Below, one piece after another: positions 24,901 through 37,183 of a DNA stretch of 64,000 nt (positions are counted from its first letter, which is position 1; the number at the start of each line of letters is the position of its first letter). Source of the DNA: Amyelois transitella (taxonomy: Eukaryota; Arthropoda; Insecta; Lepidoptera; Pyralidae). The translations under genes were made by a program, and so were the position numbers. Below the pieces are notes generated by a model. That model did no database searches. It had not been told where the DNA came from and saw only the letters and a program-made list of their open reading frames with translations. The stretch covers positions 8,765,001 through 8,829,000 of the forward strand of contig NC_083509.1 in NCBI RefSeq assembly GCF_032362555.1. Direction: 5' to 3'.

Positions 24901-24984
24901 CTCGGAGATACATACATACATAAAATCACGCCTCTTTCCCGGAGGGGTAGGCAGAGACTACCTCTTTCCACTCGGAGATACATA
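24901..24984 (-). mobile_element. Minimal LINE 3'-end insertion with TSD
   Basis: A 14-bp direct repeat CTCGGAGATACATA (24,901-24,914 and 24,971-24,984) brackets an inverted copy of only the last ~60 bp of the LINE at 6,861-7,991. The insert reads, on the minus strand, from TGGAAAGAGGTAGTCTCTGC to GCGTGATTTTATGTATGTAT. It is an extreme 5' truncation with an intact tail, and the match to the LINE end is close. Confidence 0.9.
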
Positions 24985-25014
24985 ACGGATTTTTTTAATT
25001 ATAAATTATTTACC

Positions 25015-25108
25015 GTGCCGTGTGGTTCCCGGCACCAATACAAAAAAGAATAGGACCACTCGATCTCTTTCCCATGGATGTCGTAAAAGGCGACCAAGGG
25101 ACTATTGA
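25015..25108 (+). mobile_element. GTGCC short retroelement, 5' half only
   Basis: Plus-strand head CGTGCCGTGTGGTTCCCGGC, then AATACAAAAAAGAATAGGAC and GATGTCGTAAAAGGCGACCA, after which similarity stops. Head-only copies are unusual for this family, whose truncations normally remove the 5' side, so a later deletion is likely. Confidence 0.75.
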
Positions 25109-27560
25109 ATTGACGATTATTATGGTCATTTGACAATAATAATTGTCAATAATAATTGTGAACAATACTGATTGCCGATTCATTCAGTACGTGTGTCTCC
25201 CCACGCTACAAATAGCGGATATTGGTAAGAGTAAAGTTTTAATGCGAGGAATGGCTCCATGTAAGCCAGGGCATTATTCCGATTGTTATATCCGCTGGAT
25301 ATCGATGTTTATTGCACCAATACAGCCGAGTCCGCACTGAACTCAAATTTAGTAGACTACATTTTTCTCTTTTATCGATTCGCATTCTAACAATCAGTGG
25401 ATTAAAGTTTGTCGTTCAGTTTTTATGGAGTTGTTTAATTTTTTTTGCCACGCTGCAATTATTTCAAATCAAGTAATAAAATAAGTATTATAAATATTGA
25501 GGATATTAATTCTCAAACCATAAATGAAAATGTGATCGGGAAAGTTAAAGAATTACTTTACGGGTTGCCAGAGTATGGTCCTATTTCATTCAAAAGTGGG
25601 CTGTCTATTTTGATCTGAGCTTGTTGAGGGTTCACTTAGAAAATATTTTAAATTCAAGGGATTTCAACAATATTCAAGCGAGTAAAGTACGTCGTTAGAA
25701 AATATATAAAAAAACGCACAATAAGTTCCGTAAATCAAGTTGAAAATAATCAATACTAAGACAATGAGTAAAGTTTCAATAGCAATTTCTTACTCAATAC
25801 GTGTTTTTTTTCGTTCTCACCTTCGTTTTCATTGTTATGTGAGAAGTAACTTATCTATGTGTTATATGTTACTTAACCTTCGGTAAGTAACGAAAAGTGT
25901 CAAATTTCAGTGAGGTAAATTATCTTAGAATATAAAAGTGCCTTCTTAATGGATTTAATGATATTCATAACAGTTTTTTGTATCAATTACGAGGTAAGTT
26001 GTTCAAGACAGATTCTCTTGCGGAGGGAGAAAACTTGGGATATTTTTTTATCATCGCAAGAGATATAGTGAGTAAGACAAAGACAGAGTAAGAAAAGTTA
26101 GGTAAATTGCATGTTCCCTTGAAGGGTCGCTGAGTTCACGCAGACAGACAGAAGTGTAATTTACTTTATTTACCCTTCCGGGGTAAGTGAGGCCAAGTCT
26201 TCAAACGTTCAATACCTGGTTTCTGACTCCAGAGTCGAAATCCCAGGATTTTGAACTTGGGATAGTGGTAAAATCACCCTGATTGCTTCCCAAAACGGGG
26301 CGCAACTAGGTCAAACTATTTTAGGTTTTGTAATTACGCATCTCCGAAGCAAAAGTACAGGAGATACAACATCATATGCTTCACGACTCCTACATGACAA
26401 TCGCAAGAAAAACTTTATTGGAATAGGTCGTTCGTTTACTTGACTACGAAATTGAATACAAATACCAGTGGTGACAATAGCCACCTGCTCCATTTGAGTG
26501 ACCTTATCATTTGATTGATGGTGACGGCCCGACCCTGCGGGGAACGTTTTTTCACTAGAAGATCAGAATTTAGATAAACATAATTAATTACATAACGTGT
26601 AGTGAAATAAATTACCAGTTTATTGCTAGCGTATAGGAAATTAAAGCGATTATAATTAGTTTTTTGTTAATGTTTAGCAAAAAAACGGTGTTTTTCCTTC
26701 CCTTTTTCTTTTCAGATCATGTTTCCAATTGCACTGATTCTATAAATGATATGTTAATAAAGTTGACACTGTTTTAAATATGTATTATAAGATAAATAAA
26801 AGTATGATGCTGATAATGAGTTGACATTTATCTATTATTTGAAATATCCTCGTCGTTTTAATTAACGTATTAACGTATGAAATTTAATCACTCTGTAAAC
26901 GGTAAAAAAAAAAAAACTTAGAAGAGTACCAAAGAAAGTCTATCAATGAGTGCAATTTTTTTTTAAATGCTTCTACTAAAATATCAGTCGAACACTTCAG
27001 AAAAGTCTATTTTTACTTAAAGTTTGTTAATCACGATGTACATTTTAATGCGGCTTTCAGCGTTTTTAATTTACCTACTCGTCGAATTTATTGAACCGAA
27101 ATATTAAACATCATGAAATTCATGCATTATGTTAATTTATTAAAGTAGTTGAAGTAATAATATTGATATTGGTTGTTAAATGTTTACATGGGTTATACTC
27201 TGTATTTGTATTCCATTGCCAAATATTTTCAGCTAGCATTTTTTTCAATTGATTATATTTTATGGTTTTTGTGTGATATGTTGTTTATCTATGAAGTTCA
27301 ATTTTATGGTTTAAATCCATTCATACTTGCGACTCCCTAAAATTTAATATAAGTAGTTAAGATTTATTTGCCTGTTTAGCAGTAAGTTAAAAGCCGATTT
27401 GAAAATCCAAATCCATCCAAATATTGTTAGGCTTTTTGTACCTGGGTTGAGTTTATTTTTCTCATATATGGTCTCATGTATGTATATCTGCCTCAGGCAG
27501 AGAGATTTTGTTGAATCTTGTTTTGTCTGAATTGATCAAAAACCAATCAATAGGCATAGT
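25109..27560. other. No gene recognised
   Basis: AT-rich. The block 26,110-26,500 is more balanced in composition and contains CCTTCCGGGGTAAGTGAGGC, which may be part of another degenerate retroelement; its short minus-strand ORF has no recognisable domain. Confidence 0.35.
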
Positions 27561-27564
27561 ACAT

Positions 27565-27705
27565 TCATACATATAGTCACGTCAATATTATTTGCGCAGT
27601 AGACAGAGCCTTGAAAAGATTAATAGGCCACGTTCAGCTGTTTGGCTTAATAAAGAATTGAGATTCAAACAGTGGAAAGATGTTATCCCATCGCCTAAAA
27701 AATTT
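27565..27705 (-). mobile_element. GTGCC short retroelement, 3' two-thirds
   Basis: Minus-strand copy beginning CATACATATAGTCACGTCAA and reaching CCCATCGCCTAAAAAATTTC; the head is missing. Confidence 0.7.
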
Positions 27706-30700
27706 CTTAATGTGCGCTGAAAATTTTTTTGAGAACGATACACAACAAACCGTGTAACTAGACGAGCGAAATTAAATCTTCCAACGAGTCGGTGCTAAAC
27801 GAAGTTAATGAATGACATTGTGAATGTCTGCACGTATGAAGTTCTGTGAAACTTGACGAGTCTGACTTAATCTCATTGTCTGACTTGAAAAATGTTTTGT
27901 GTCAATTAAGTATGTTGTTATTGAGATAATTTAACTGTTTTTATTCTTATAACCTATTTTAAAGGCGGAGTCTTATAGTTTCATTGGCTGTTTATGCTGG
28001 CCAGGAACCAAACCGTATGTGTGAAATTATGAAAATCAATAGTGTATGAAACAAACATACTAGAAGAATGTATTACTGTCAATCACTTACACATGCCGTA
28101 GTATAATATAATATTTAAATACATAAATTAATATCTTACTTATACTTAAGATTTTAAGTCAGTTATTATAATTTTGTATTTGTGGTTTAGGTTCTAAAAA
28201 AGACAGCAAAAAAGAGACCATTTTGTTTGGTCTTACTTCGAGTGGTGAAATTAGCGTTAATTGATGAAACGCATATCATTTTGTTTGTCACCATCTCCAG
28301 ATTCCAGTGATATTATTTGCAAATTTTCTCAATAGTCGCTATACCAACCACGGTCAGCGGCAAAAAGTTCTCTTTTCTAAAAAACTACAATTCCATAATC
28401 TGTACTTACGCTAACAAAAAGTTATAACACATTGATCATATAACTTTTCCCTGCCACTGTTACTCTAAAGATAGGTACTAATAGAGCGGGGTGATTCCCG
28501 GGACAAAGTTCCTCGTAAGTCGGAATTATCTGAGTATTCGCTTGGTTATCAGAACTTCGGAAAATATCACACGCCGAAGTTCAACCTCCTCTCTGCTCCT
28601 TTGTTGCGAGTCCTGGGTCTTCAGGTGACGTTTGCTACAAGGCATAAGATAAAATAACTTAAGTTATTCAAAGACTAGACTTTTCTCCGGGAACTCTTTA
28701 TAGGTGCGCTACTCTGAAGCTTTTAAGAAATAAAAGCCAACTTTAGATATTCGGATCCATTTTCATCAAAATCGTTTAAGTCTTTTTGTAATTATTAACA
28801 AGTAAAAAACAAAAAAAAAAAACAATATTTTTGTCATATTAAATATGGAAGCAAAATTAAACAATATACATTGAATTGAATAAGTTAAGAAAATTTAAAT
28901 ATATTTTTTAAATAGAACGTCAAATTTAAATCAATTGAAGTACAGAGTGTAGTACCAAACGTTAACGTGAGGATCTCACTTCTAAGATCCCAATAGAAGT
29001 CAACCTTTTTGCCAATTTAACAACGATTTTGTTTAAGAAACTTGGAAAATAAATATTGTGGTTTAATATTAATTTATACAATAATAAACACATACATAGT
29101 TTATAAGCCGTTTATGTTGTTTATTTAAAAAAATTCAAACAAAACCACTTTAATAAGATTTTATGTTTTTTTTTCTTTTAATGTATTTTCTCTCTCATGC
29201 CTTAGACCACCGCCACAGATACAAAGGTCTGATAGCAGATGTACCCTTTGAACTTTATCCCACGGCTGTACAGGGAATGCAGTCGTGACGCGCCAACAAT
29301 TACACTTTTCGAATGTTGCACGTACTGGCTAAATCGCCGCCTATTATAGTAAAACGAAAAGCAACTATATTTGCAAAGGTTTATTATGTTTTTGAATAAC
29401 ATGGAAAATGATTGCTGAGAATTTCATCATGTTGTTTATAAACTTGTAGGATATATGATGATAAAGGCACTTTTGGTAATGAAAGCTAGAAAATGTGAAT
29501 GCGTTACCTTTTTTGTGTGTATAGGCTCAATGGTATATTTATTAATTTGATATTGAAAAAAAAAACATTAATTGAGGATCGTAAATCATCATAAATCTGA
29601 CATAACGCTCTTTAATTTTATAAGTATTTTAATTATTATAAAGGAATTAAAGAATATAATTTTAGAAGATTTTAAATTTAAGGTAGCACGATCCATACTA
29701 ACTCTACACAGAAAATCTAATCGGCGAGTTAGTTCAACGGCGACTTTTGCATACAAACTTTGTCTTTGGTTGTTCGTGTGATGTCAAACTGATTCAAACA
29801 ATTGAACCAATTAATCGGCTCCGGCGTTCTAGTTTGTGGCCGAAGTATTATATGATAGAGGCATTAAAAGAAACTGTATGATCACAAAATTTAGATTTTG
29901 ACTTTTGGCGGAAATTTTCAATTTCAATTATGACACAGGAACTAATTTGTTATTTGAATTTCCAATTCTCGACTGGATTTTTTTTATTACTTTCAGGTTA
30001 CGAACCACGTTAAAATGACGCGCATTATTTATGATCAGGTCATGTCACTTTTCCAGAGGCGTGGTCAGAGAGCCTAACACTAGTCATGACGCCGCATACT
30101 TTTTTTTATCTTCTATTTATAGGTAAATCTTTTCATATGCTCATCAATATACTTAATATTTTAACAAAACGTCCCCAACTTGGTCGAAAAACTCGGACCT
30201 TCCCTCGTAAGACGCCATTAACATTATATTCGAATATATATATATACTTACTACAATATACTTGTATATTCGCCTTTATAATGCTAACATCGATGCTCCT
30301 GACACGACTAAACTCCATAATAAAAAAAAATAAGATAGTTATTACATAATATATGGTCATAATTATATAATGTGAGACTACGTAAACCGATGTAAATGAA
30401 ATGGTAACACGTGTTAGAGTCCTGTCGTCAAACAGAAAGTCAACATTTATTTAGTACCGGTTTTACTAATTCTATCTGTTTTTTGCTCTCAAAGGGCCCA
30501 CTACACATTAGTCCCTCGCAGGATGAACAAACAGGTTGAATAAATATTACTAGATACCCAAGCACTTAATGTTTTAATGTAAAGTCAAATTAAATTATTG
30601 CGTTGTTTATTTACTGCGAAGAATAAATATGTACGTCTTTCCCACATAAAGTTACACTTTAGACTTAGTGAAGTGTGAGTTAGTACCGATATTAATACCT

Positions 30701-30840
30701 TAAGAAATACCGGTATTAATTGTGAGACACGTATGGTATCGGAGCTTTGTGAAATTGAATATCAGTATAATTTTAATGAACTTAACAGGTATTATCAGTA
30801 CAGGTACTGGTATCATACTAAGGCAAATATATATATAATA
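27706..30840. other. No gene recognised
   Basis: AT-rich. A more balanced block at 28,480-28,640 (GAGCGGGGTGATTCCCGGGA) probably belongs to an unidentified repeat. Remaining ORFs are short and motif-free. Confidence 0.35.
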
Positions 30841-30844
30841 CATG

Positions 30845-30955
30845 TTATCGTGTCTATATCCCTTGCGGGGTGGACAGAGCCAATAGTCATGAAAGACTTA
30901 AAGGGCATATTCAAGTAGGGACGGTTGTTAGCCCATCGCCTACACAAGAAGGGAA
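30845..30955 (-). mobile_element. GTGCC short retroelement, internally deleted
   Basis: Minus-strand copy: GTGTCTATATCCCTTGCGGG, CAATAGTCATGAAAGACTTA, then a jump to TTGTTAGCCCATCGCCTACA. The segment between the CACGTTCAGC block and GACAGG is shortened. Confidence 0.65.
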
Positions 30956-31789
30956 ATACATTATTATTTTTATTTAAATACCGTATATAAATCTAAGGTA
31001 CCAATTTATTAAACCTGTTTATTTATCATCCGTGATAAACATATTTATATGACTATTATACATATGTATGTTACAACAACTAAAATTTAATATCTTGTTA
31101 TTTACCGTATTTTAATTCAAATATGAGTAACTGCTTATTTTCTGTAAGCATTTGATAATTTATTAGTAAGTAATTTATTAATGGAATAATTGGTCAGAGT
31201 TCAAGATTAATTTGAATAATATTTCAATTAATATCAGTTATTTACTATTTTTAGACCGAGTTTCATGTAAAATTAAGCTATTTTTACCGTTGCACAAATT
31301 TTTATCAAAATTCGTTTAGTAGCTTTACGCAAAGAGAGGAAAGAGAAAGAAGTTACAAACGCACACACATGTATGGTGAAAACAATTTGAATTTAATACC
31401 AGTGCAGCTGCTAAAGCTAGTTTTAATATAATGAAAACCAGTGTTGTATAATTATGACACTGTTACAAAACCTTACTAATTATTTTGTTTCTGCGATGAT
31501 ATATTCTTTAAATATACCTACCTAGTATCATAAGCGACTTTTCCTCAGAAAACTTTACGTTAATAGCAAAATAAAAAAAACAAGTTTATACTGTTCATAC
31601 AAAAACATTATAATATCTATTTCTCAAGATTATCTAAATACATGTCGTCGAGGAAACAGCAAGTAATACCAGTTTTCAAGCTACGGGCTTGCACATTGAG
31701 TAAAACCTTACTGGAGAATGAAAATTGTTGTTTTTTTTAATGTAATAAATGTGCATTCGTCCACGATTTAAAAAGATCTATATTTGTAA

Positions 31790-31955
31790 ATTGACGTCCG
31801 GTGATAATGCTGCAGGCTGCAGTGTAGTTTGTTCCACCGCTTCTTCTACACATGCGCTTTGGAAGCGGTAGTGGATATAGTTAGATTTTAGTGATGTGAC
31901 ATCAATAAGTGATACCCCGTATCAAATTTTGAAAATAAATGTATTCTATTCTTAT
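31790..31955 (-). repeat. Unnamed dispersed repeat, copy 2 (pairs with 3,190-3,370)
   Basis: The reverse complement of this segment matches 3,190-3,370 with scattered substitutions and small gaps. Key shared blocks on the + strand here are GCTGCAGTGTAGTTTGTTCC, CCGCTTCTTCT, CACATGCGCTTTGG and AGTGATGTGAC. Nothing coding is visible. Confidence 0.65.
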
Positions 31956-32124
31956 GCATAGCATTTTACTCGACTACGAGCGAAGGAGGGTTTTTTTTTT
32001 TTTAAATAAAAACTAAGTACTTTTAATTCCGACTAATATTATAAATGCGAAAGTAAATGATGATAGTATTAGAGAATTATATCATTACACAAATCTCAAA
32101 CTCATTTTGGAGCTAGCTCAATCT

Positions 32125-32200
32125 GTGTATACATACATACATATAGTCACGTCTATATCCCTTACGGGGCAGAAAGAGCAAATAGTCCCGAAAAGAAATC
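32125..32200 (-). mobile_element. GTGCC short retroelement, 3' fragment
   Basis: Minus-strand tail (ACATACATACATATAGTCAC) then GTCTATATCCCTTACGGGGC and GAGCAAATAGTCCCGAAAAG, a strongly 5'-truncated copy. Confidence 0.7.
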
Positions 32201-32442
32201 TGTGTCATTTGTACCGTATATCTATTTTCAGAGTATATTTATGAACATTTGCTCTCCAATGTGTTATTTCTCCGTGTTCTTGAACGACTTGATATCTTGA
32301 GGTTTACGGTCGTGCTTGCAATGACTTTGTCGCGAACCGCTCTAGCTTTTGAAATTGCTGTAATTTTACTGTTAGATTTCTATGCCAAAGCCAGCGTTGC
32401 ATTACCTGATTTCTGTCATTCAAGTAATTCGAGCAAAGTGAA

Positions 32443-32502
32443 TTCTGCTTAAGTGAACTATCCTATACGAGTTAACGTATAGGATAGTTCACTTAAGCAG
32501 AA
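32443..32502. repeat. Perfect 27-bp hairpin with 6-nt loop
   Basis: Arms at 32,443-32,469 and 32,476-32,502 are exactly complementary (core TTAAGTGAACTATCCTATAC / GTATAGGATAGTTCACTTAA) around the loop AGTTAA. It lies at the end of a short plus-strand ORF (32,249-32,452) for which I see no function. Confidence 0.9.
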
Positions 32503-33029
32503 ATCAGCATGTTAATGCATTGCATGAATAAAAGAATCTAAAATTTTGTGTACAAACATTATAAATAGACCCATTATAGAAGAAAAGAAGTGATCTATAA
32601 GAGTGATAAAATTAATCACGAAATCGTTAACAGTAAAAAAATATTTTGACTCTTTCAATAACTTAGGTAAATTTCTGTGATATGAAGTATAGTATTTAAA
32701 AAATAAAAGAGAACCTTTAAATAGTTCTCAATCTAGTTCAGTAAGTTATTAATTAGGTTGTTCTAGTTTTGATTGAAGCTAAGAAGATAAGCTGTGTTAG
32801 GCACGTTAAGTCGTCTGTCACGCTTATTGTCTAAGGTGGTCAACGAAATTAGAATCACTTAGTCGTGGTCACCTTGTTTCACCATAGTTGATCAACAGTC
32901 GATTTTATCGAACTTGCAAAGCTTGGTATTATTCATAGAAGACGAATTCTATTTCTCTTCTTAGTATTTAAGTTGCTAGATACGCACCTAAACATAATGT
33001 CCCGTATCCTTACCTGCACTTAAGAATAA

Positions 33030-33150
33030 AGGAAAGGATAATAAACTGGTGATTCTTCTTGTAGACGACTATTTCTATAATCGGAACTTGGTCATTCAGT
33101 CCTTTCAAAACTGTTGGCTCTGTCTCCTTGCAAGGGATATATATGTGAAA
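33030..33150 (+). mobile_element. GTGCC short retroelement, diverged 3' part
   Basis: Plus-strand copy: ACTGGTGATTCTTCTTGTAG, then CATTCAGTCCTTTCAAAACT, GTTGGCTCTGTCTCC and TTGCAAGGGATATATATGTG. The central section is deleted. Confidence 0.65.
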
Positions 33151-33440
33151 ATACCTATAAAATTATAAACTACCGGCACATGCATTATTTTTCTTTTTCG
33201 AGAGAGAGGTTTGAAAAGTATGTCATACTAGCGAAAGTAGGCCAAATTTTCATAACACATTCGCAAAATACAAAAACCCGGACAAAGTGAGGGGTCGCGC
33301 AAAACGTCAAGTGCACTCGCAAGTTAACACGCATGTATTGATTGATGAGGACTGGTTCGGAGATACCGGGACACTTCGCCGTAATGGATCGACACGTCCT
33401 TTTGTTTGCAAACATATATATTGTGTAGCTAATTATACAT

Positions 33441-33683
33441 AAATACATACATATCATCACGTCTATCTCCCTTGCGGGGTAAGACAAAAGACTGAAAGGT
33501 CTTATTCAGATTTGTGGCTCAATGATGAAATTGAGATTCAAATAGTGTCAGGTTTCTAGCCCATGGCCCAAAAGAAGAAGCCTAAATTTATAAGCCTATC
33601 CTTTAGTCGCCTTTTACGACATCCATAAGAAAGAGATGGATTAATTACATTCTATTTTATATTGGTGCCGGGAATCACATTGC
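33441..33683 (-). mobile_element. GTGCC short retroelement, near full length
   Basis: Minus-strand copy from TACATACATATCATCACGTC to the head GGTGCCGGGAATCACATTGC. A small deletion removes the GAGCCAACAG block, and substitutions are spread throughout, so it is older than the copies at 48,318 and 50,449. Confidence 0.8.
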
Positions 33684-34639
33684 ATGTACGTAAATTAATA
33701 TAATAAAAACTACAAAAATCCCAATTGTAGTTTCTACTGTATATAGTGATATTACTCGTAAAATGTATATCAAACAAAGCGGTCTTTTAAAAATGCTTAA
33801 AATATAAAGAACAGAAACAGTAAAAATTTTGCGATTTCTTAGAAATAATAATTGCTCATAGGCGAATAAAATATTTGGCATAAAACAGACCATTAATCTT
33901 GATTTATCTTCTAAAATACTTAGTCAAACGCAACAGCCACTTTTTACAGAATGATCTGTTTTATACCAAGAAAACGAACAATCATATTCTTGGTCGAAAT
34001 TTTATAAAATAAATCTATTTAAATTGACATTACAGTTACTCTTCGTTTCTTTCAGTTTAACATGGACCTTGGAAAATGCAATAAAAATAAATAAATAAAC
34101 TACTTATATACCCCGGACCCATTTGCTTCAAAGCTCAGGCTTGTCATTCCATTCTTTTTCCTAATCGGCTCACGATATACCAAAACTAAATTTGTTAAGA
34201 CATTTTGCTGCATAATATAACCATAAATTCAAGGCCATTGAGTTCCCATTTACTACAAGACATTTGTGCATCACGATGTCAAATGATGTCATCAAATTTA
34301 ATATCTCCAGCGCATCTGTGCACTGTAACCGAAGCAATCTAAACTGTATTTAGTCCTATCCCGCAGACTTGGCTCACTTTGATTGTGTTGAGGCAAATTA
34401 CCTGCGCTGACGAAGATTGCCACGAGTTTGCTGGTGCTGACGTAAGTTATTATATTACTAGCTACCTCAACCTATTACTAGATACCTACAAAAGACCCAA
34501 ACCGAAGACCAGTGCAAGATGTATTTGTTGAGATTGTAAGAGTGAGACTAGATTGAGGATAGTCGTGATAGAAGAGATGGATTCATTATTATCAAGTATA
34601 AATAGCTACAGAGTTATATACTCAATTCTATAATTAAGT

Positions 34640-34720
34640 CCCACAGCTGAACGTGGCCTATCAGTCTTTCAAGACTGCTGGCTCTGTCTATCTCGGAAAA
34701 GATATATACGTGATAATATG
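34640..34720 (+). mobile_element. GTGCC short retroelement, 3' fragment
   Basis: Plus-strand 3' end: CAGCTGAACGTGGCCTATCA, TTCAAGACTGCTGGCTCTGT, then ATATATACGTGATAATATG. Confidence 0.7.
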
Positions 34721-34972
34721 AAAACGCAAAAAAATATACTCACAATTAAATATACTATGAAAGGTTTTTTTATAAGTATAAACTTTTTAGTATAGACGGA
34801 CCTTATGGAAATAGTCTTATCGAATAGATAAGTTTTATGCAAACAACTATGTGGGTAGAATACACAATGGACAATTACCATTAAATATTACATCCTATCC
34901 TTCAAACCTATTGTTTGTCTCAGTTAAGAACTTTTTCCAGTCATCAGCTAATAATTGAGATGATCGCATGTA

Positions 34973-35122
34973 AACCGACGAGGTTGCATGAAGAGAGTTA
35001 TGAATGTGGATGAAGCGAAAGAATTATGCAGGGATAAGCGTAATGCGTGGTAAGTGGAAAGATGTGGTAGTTTGATGTGGTTTCCCCTCAGGGAAAGAGG
35101 CATGATTTATGTATGTATTTAT
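34973..35122 (+). mobile_element. LINE 3' remnant (same family as 6,861-7,991)
   Basis: Matches the last ~140 bp of the LINE: GCATGAAGAGAGTTATGAAT, ATGAAGCGAAAGAATTATGC, then TCAGGGAAAGAGGCATGATT and TATGTATGTAT. A small insertion (GCGTAATG) breaks the reading frame, so this is an old, dead copy. Confidence 0.8.
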
Positions 35123-36159
35123 CGCATTTAAAGGTAGACAAATTGTGTATATGAAGCTTTTCGGAAGTACGTAGCATCATTGTAATAAATTACGTTTATC
35201 TATCCAATTTTAAACAATAATTTTGCCTTTAAACGCCAAAGAAAAATACCTAACATCAAGCAGGGTAATTAATTAATTCCCGTATGAGCGATTATGGCTC
35301 ACGCTCGGAAAATTAAACTCCTAACAAAAACAAAACTGTGAAGCATCGGATACTAGATTAATATTAAAGAAAACATTTGCCTGCAGCTTGTAAAAGCTGC
35401 CAAGTAAACAACGGATTTATTAACAGTTTTAATGAAAGTTAATATTTTAATAACTCTTGCGCCCAGAGTAAACTACAAAAATATAAATGTTTTTACTGTA
35501 TTTTTAATTAAAAAAAATTATTCTGCCCTTCTTTTATCTACCATTGAAGTGAACTGAAAATTTTGTAAGCTTCACTTACATTTTACATATAACATTTTTT
35601 TTATGGTAAAGCCTTAAAGTACATACAAGAAACAAGAGAAATAAGTTAAAATATAAAATAGGAACATAGTTCCATATGAGACCTGCTAGGCACCTAATTT
35701 CAACAAGACACACTAAAAACAGCCTTATCGGGAACAAGACCACGACAGTTTAATATTTAACAGTTTGAAATTCGAACTAAACAGTATCGAGTGTCAATTT
35801 TTTGCCAAACTATTAATTTTATTAGCGCTGTGAACGAATCTAACTTTAATTTATGACGAACACCGTATAACTGTTTATAAATAAAACTGCAAAATATGTT
35901 TTTGGTCTAACGTTGACATAAAATGAATTATTTATTCGGGTTTATTCTATTTGGAGACCATATCAAGTACTTGTTTTGTATAAGACCTGTAATACAGCTG
36001 CTATTGTGATAAACGTTGAATATACAACGTTACAGTTAAATGATTTATGTTGATAAATTGTGATTAGAATGTTCTTAAGTTGATAAATGTTCTTAGGTTT
36101 TTATTAAAGAGGAAGGAGCTTCATGGAGATTAAAAAAAAATGTAATATTTAAAAATAAA

Positions 36160-36390
36160 TACCTACATATATGTAGTCACTTCTACATTCCTTGCGGGGA
36201 AGGCAGAGCCAAAAGTCTTGAAAATACTGAAAGGCTACATTTAGCTGTATGGTTACGTGATCGAATTGAGATTCAACTAGTAACAAGTTCCTAGCCTATC
36301 TACAAGAGGAATCTCATGTTTATAAGCCTATCACATAGTTACTTATTACGATATCCATAGGGAGGGATTCTATTCTGAAGTGCCAGAAAA
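36160..36390 (-). mobile_element. GTGCC short retroelement, diverged
   Basis: Minus-strand copy: TAGTCACTTCTACATTCCTT, GCGGGGAAGGCAGAGCC, AATTGAGATTCAACTAGTAA, TATTACGATATCCATAGGGA, GATTCTATTCTGAAGTGCC. The extreme head is gone. Confidence 0.7.
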
Positions 36391-36759
36391 AGTTTCGATT
36401 ATATTATCGATTATCAATCAATACAAATTACACTTTAAAAACGCCCTTTAGACTTTTGACATCATATCAACAAAATAACGAGCAAGCGGAGTTTCAAAAA
36501 CCATTCAATATTACTCTCACGCCTCGCATTAAAACTTGCATACTCGCTGTAGTAGTATGAGATTTGACTGTAACTTTGTTACAAACCAGGTATAACAACT
36601 CTCCAAGTTACCTAGGCAATCTAAACAAGCACAATCTCCAGCTGACTTAGATTGTGTTCTCGCAAATTGCCGACTATCACTGATTAACTAATGTTTACAT
36701 GTATTGTTTTTGAATTTGAATAGCTGAAATTATATGTGTAGAATAGAAACGTTATCCAT

Positions 36760-36980
36760 TCATACTTATACCTATATTATTAATGCGAAATTCTGTTTGT
36801 CTATATCTCTGTCTGGAAATTTTAATGGAATATAAATAAACTTCGCTCCAACAAGCTCCGTGAAATCATTGTTTGCGCGATTTAGATTCTTCGCTGCTAT
36901 TGGCTGAGTGCGTCATTTTCTTCGCTTTGACAGTTGGTGTGTGACATTAGTGATGTCGCCACAGGATTAAGAGTAAAATA
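36760..36980 (+). repeat. Dispersed repeat fragment of the AATGCGAAA type
   Basis: Starts TATATTATTAATGCGAAATT followed by the TCTGTTTGTCTATATCTCTG run. This is a start seen at the ends of common insect repeats; a short relative is at 32,033 (AATATTATAAATGCGAAAGT). It continues into a GC-richer segment (CGCTGCTATTGGCTGAGTGC). It lies about 200 bp upstream of the first protease gene. Confidence 0.5.
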
Positions 36981-37137
36981 CACATAAAATTGTCTTAACG
37001 TTGAATCACTAAAAAGTTGTAATGAGGTCAAATAATTTTGATTTATGAGTCAGAATGTTAGAATATTTATGAATCTACGAATGGGTACACTACATATTTG
37101 TTTAAAAAAACAAAATATTTCAGTATGAAACATACAA

Positions 37138-37146
37138 TATATAAAG
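37138..37146 (+). promoter_or_regulatory. TATA box of protease gene 1
   Basis: TATATAAAG, 46 bp before the ATG at 37,184. The identical nonamer precedes gene 3, and close variants precede genes 2 and 4. Confidence 0.65.
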
Positions 37147-37183
37147 CAATTTTCCTTTTAATGTTTATTTTGTTGAAGTCATC

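Noticed and set aside
32249..32452. 67-codon plus-strand ORF ending at the 27-bp hairpin
   Set aside because: No known motif; the end of the frame is part of the hairpin arm, so its boundaries are accidental.
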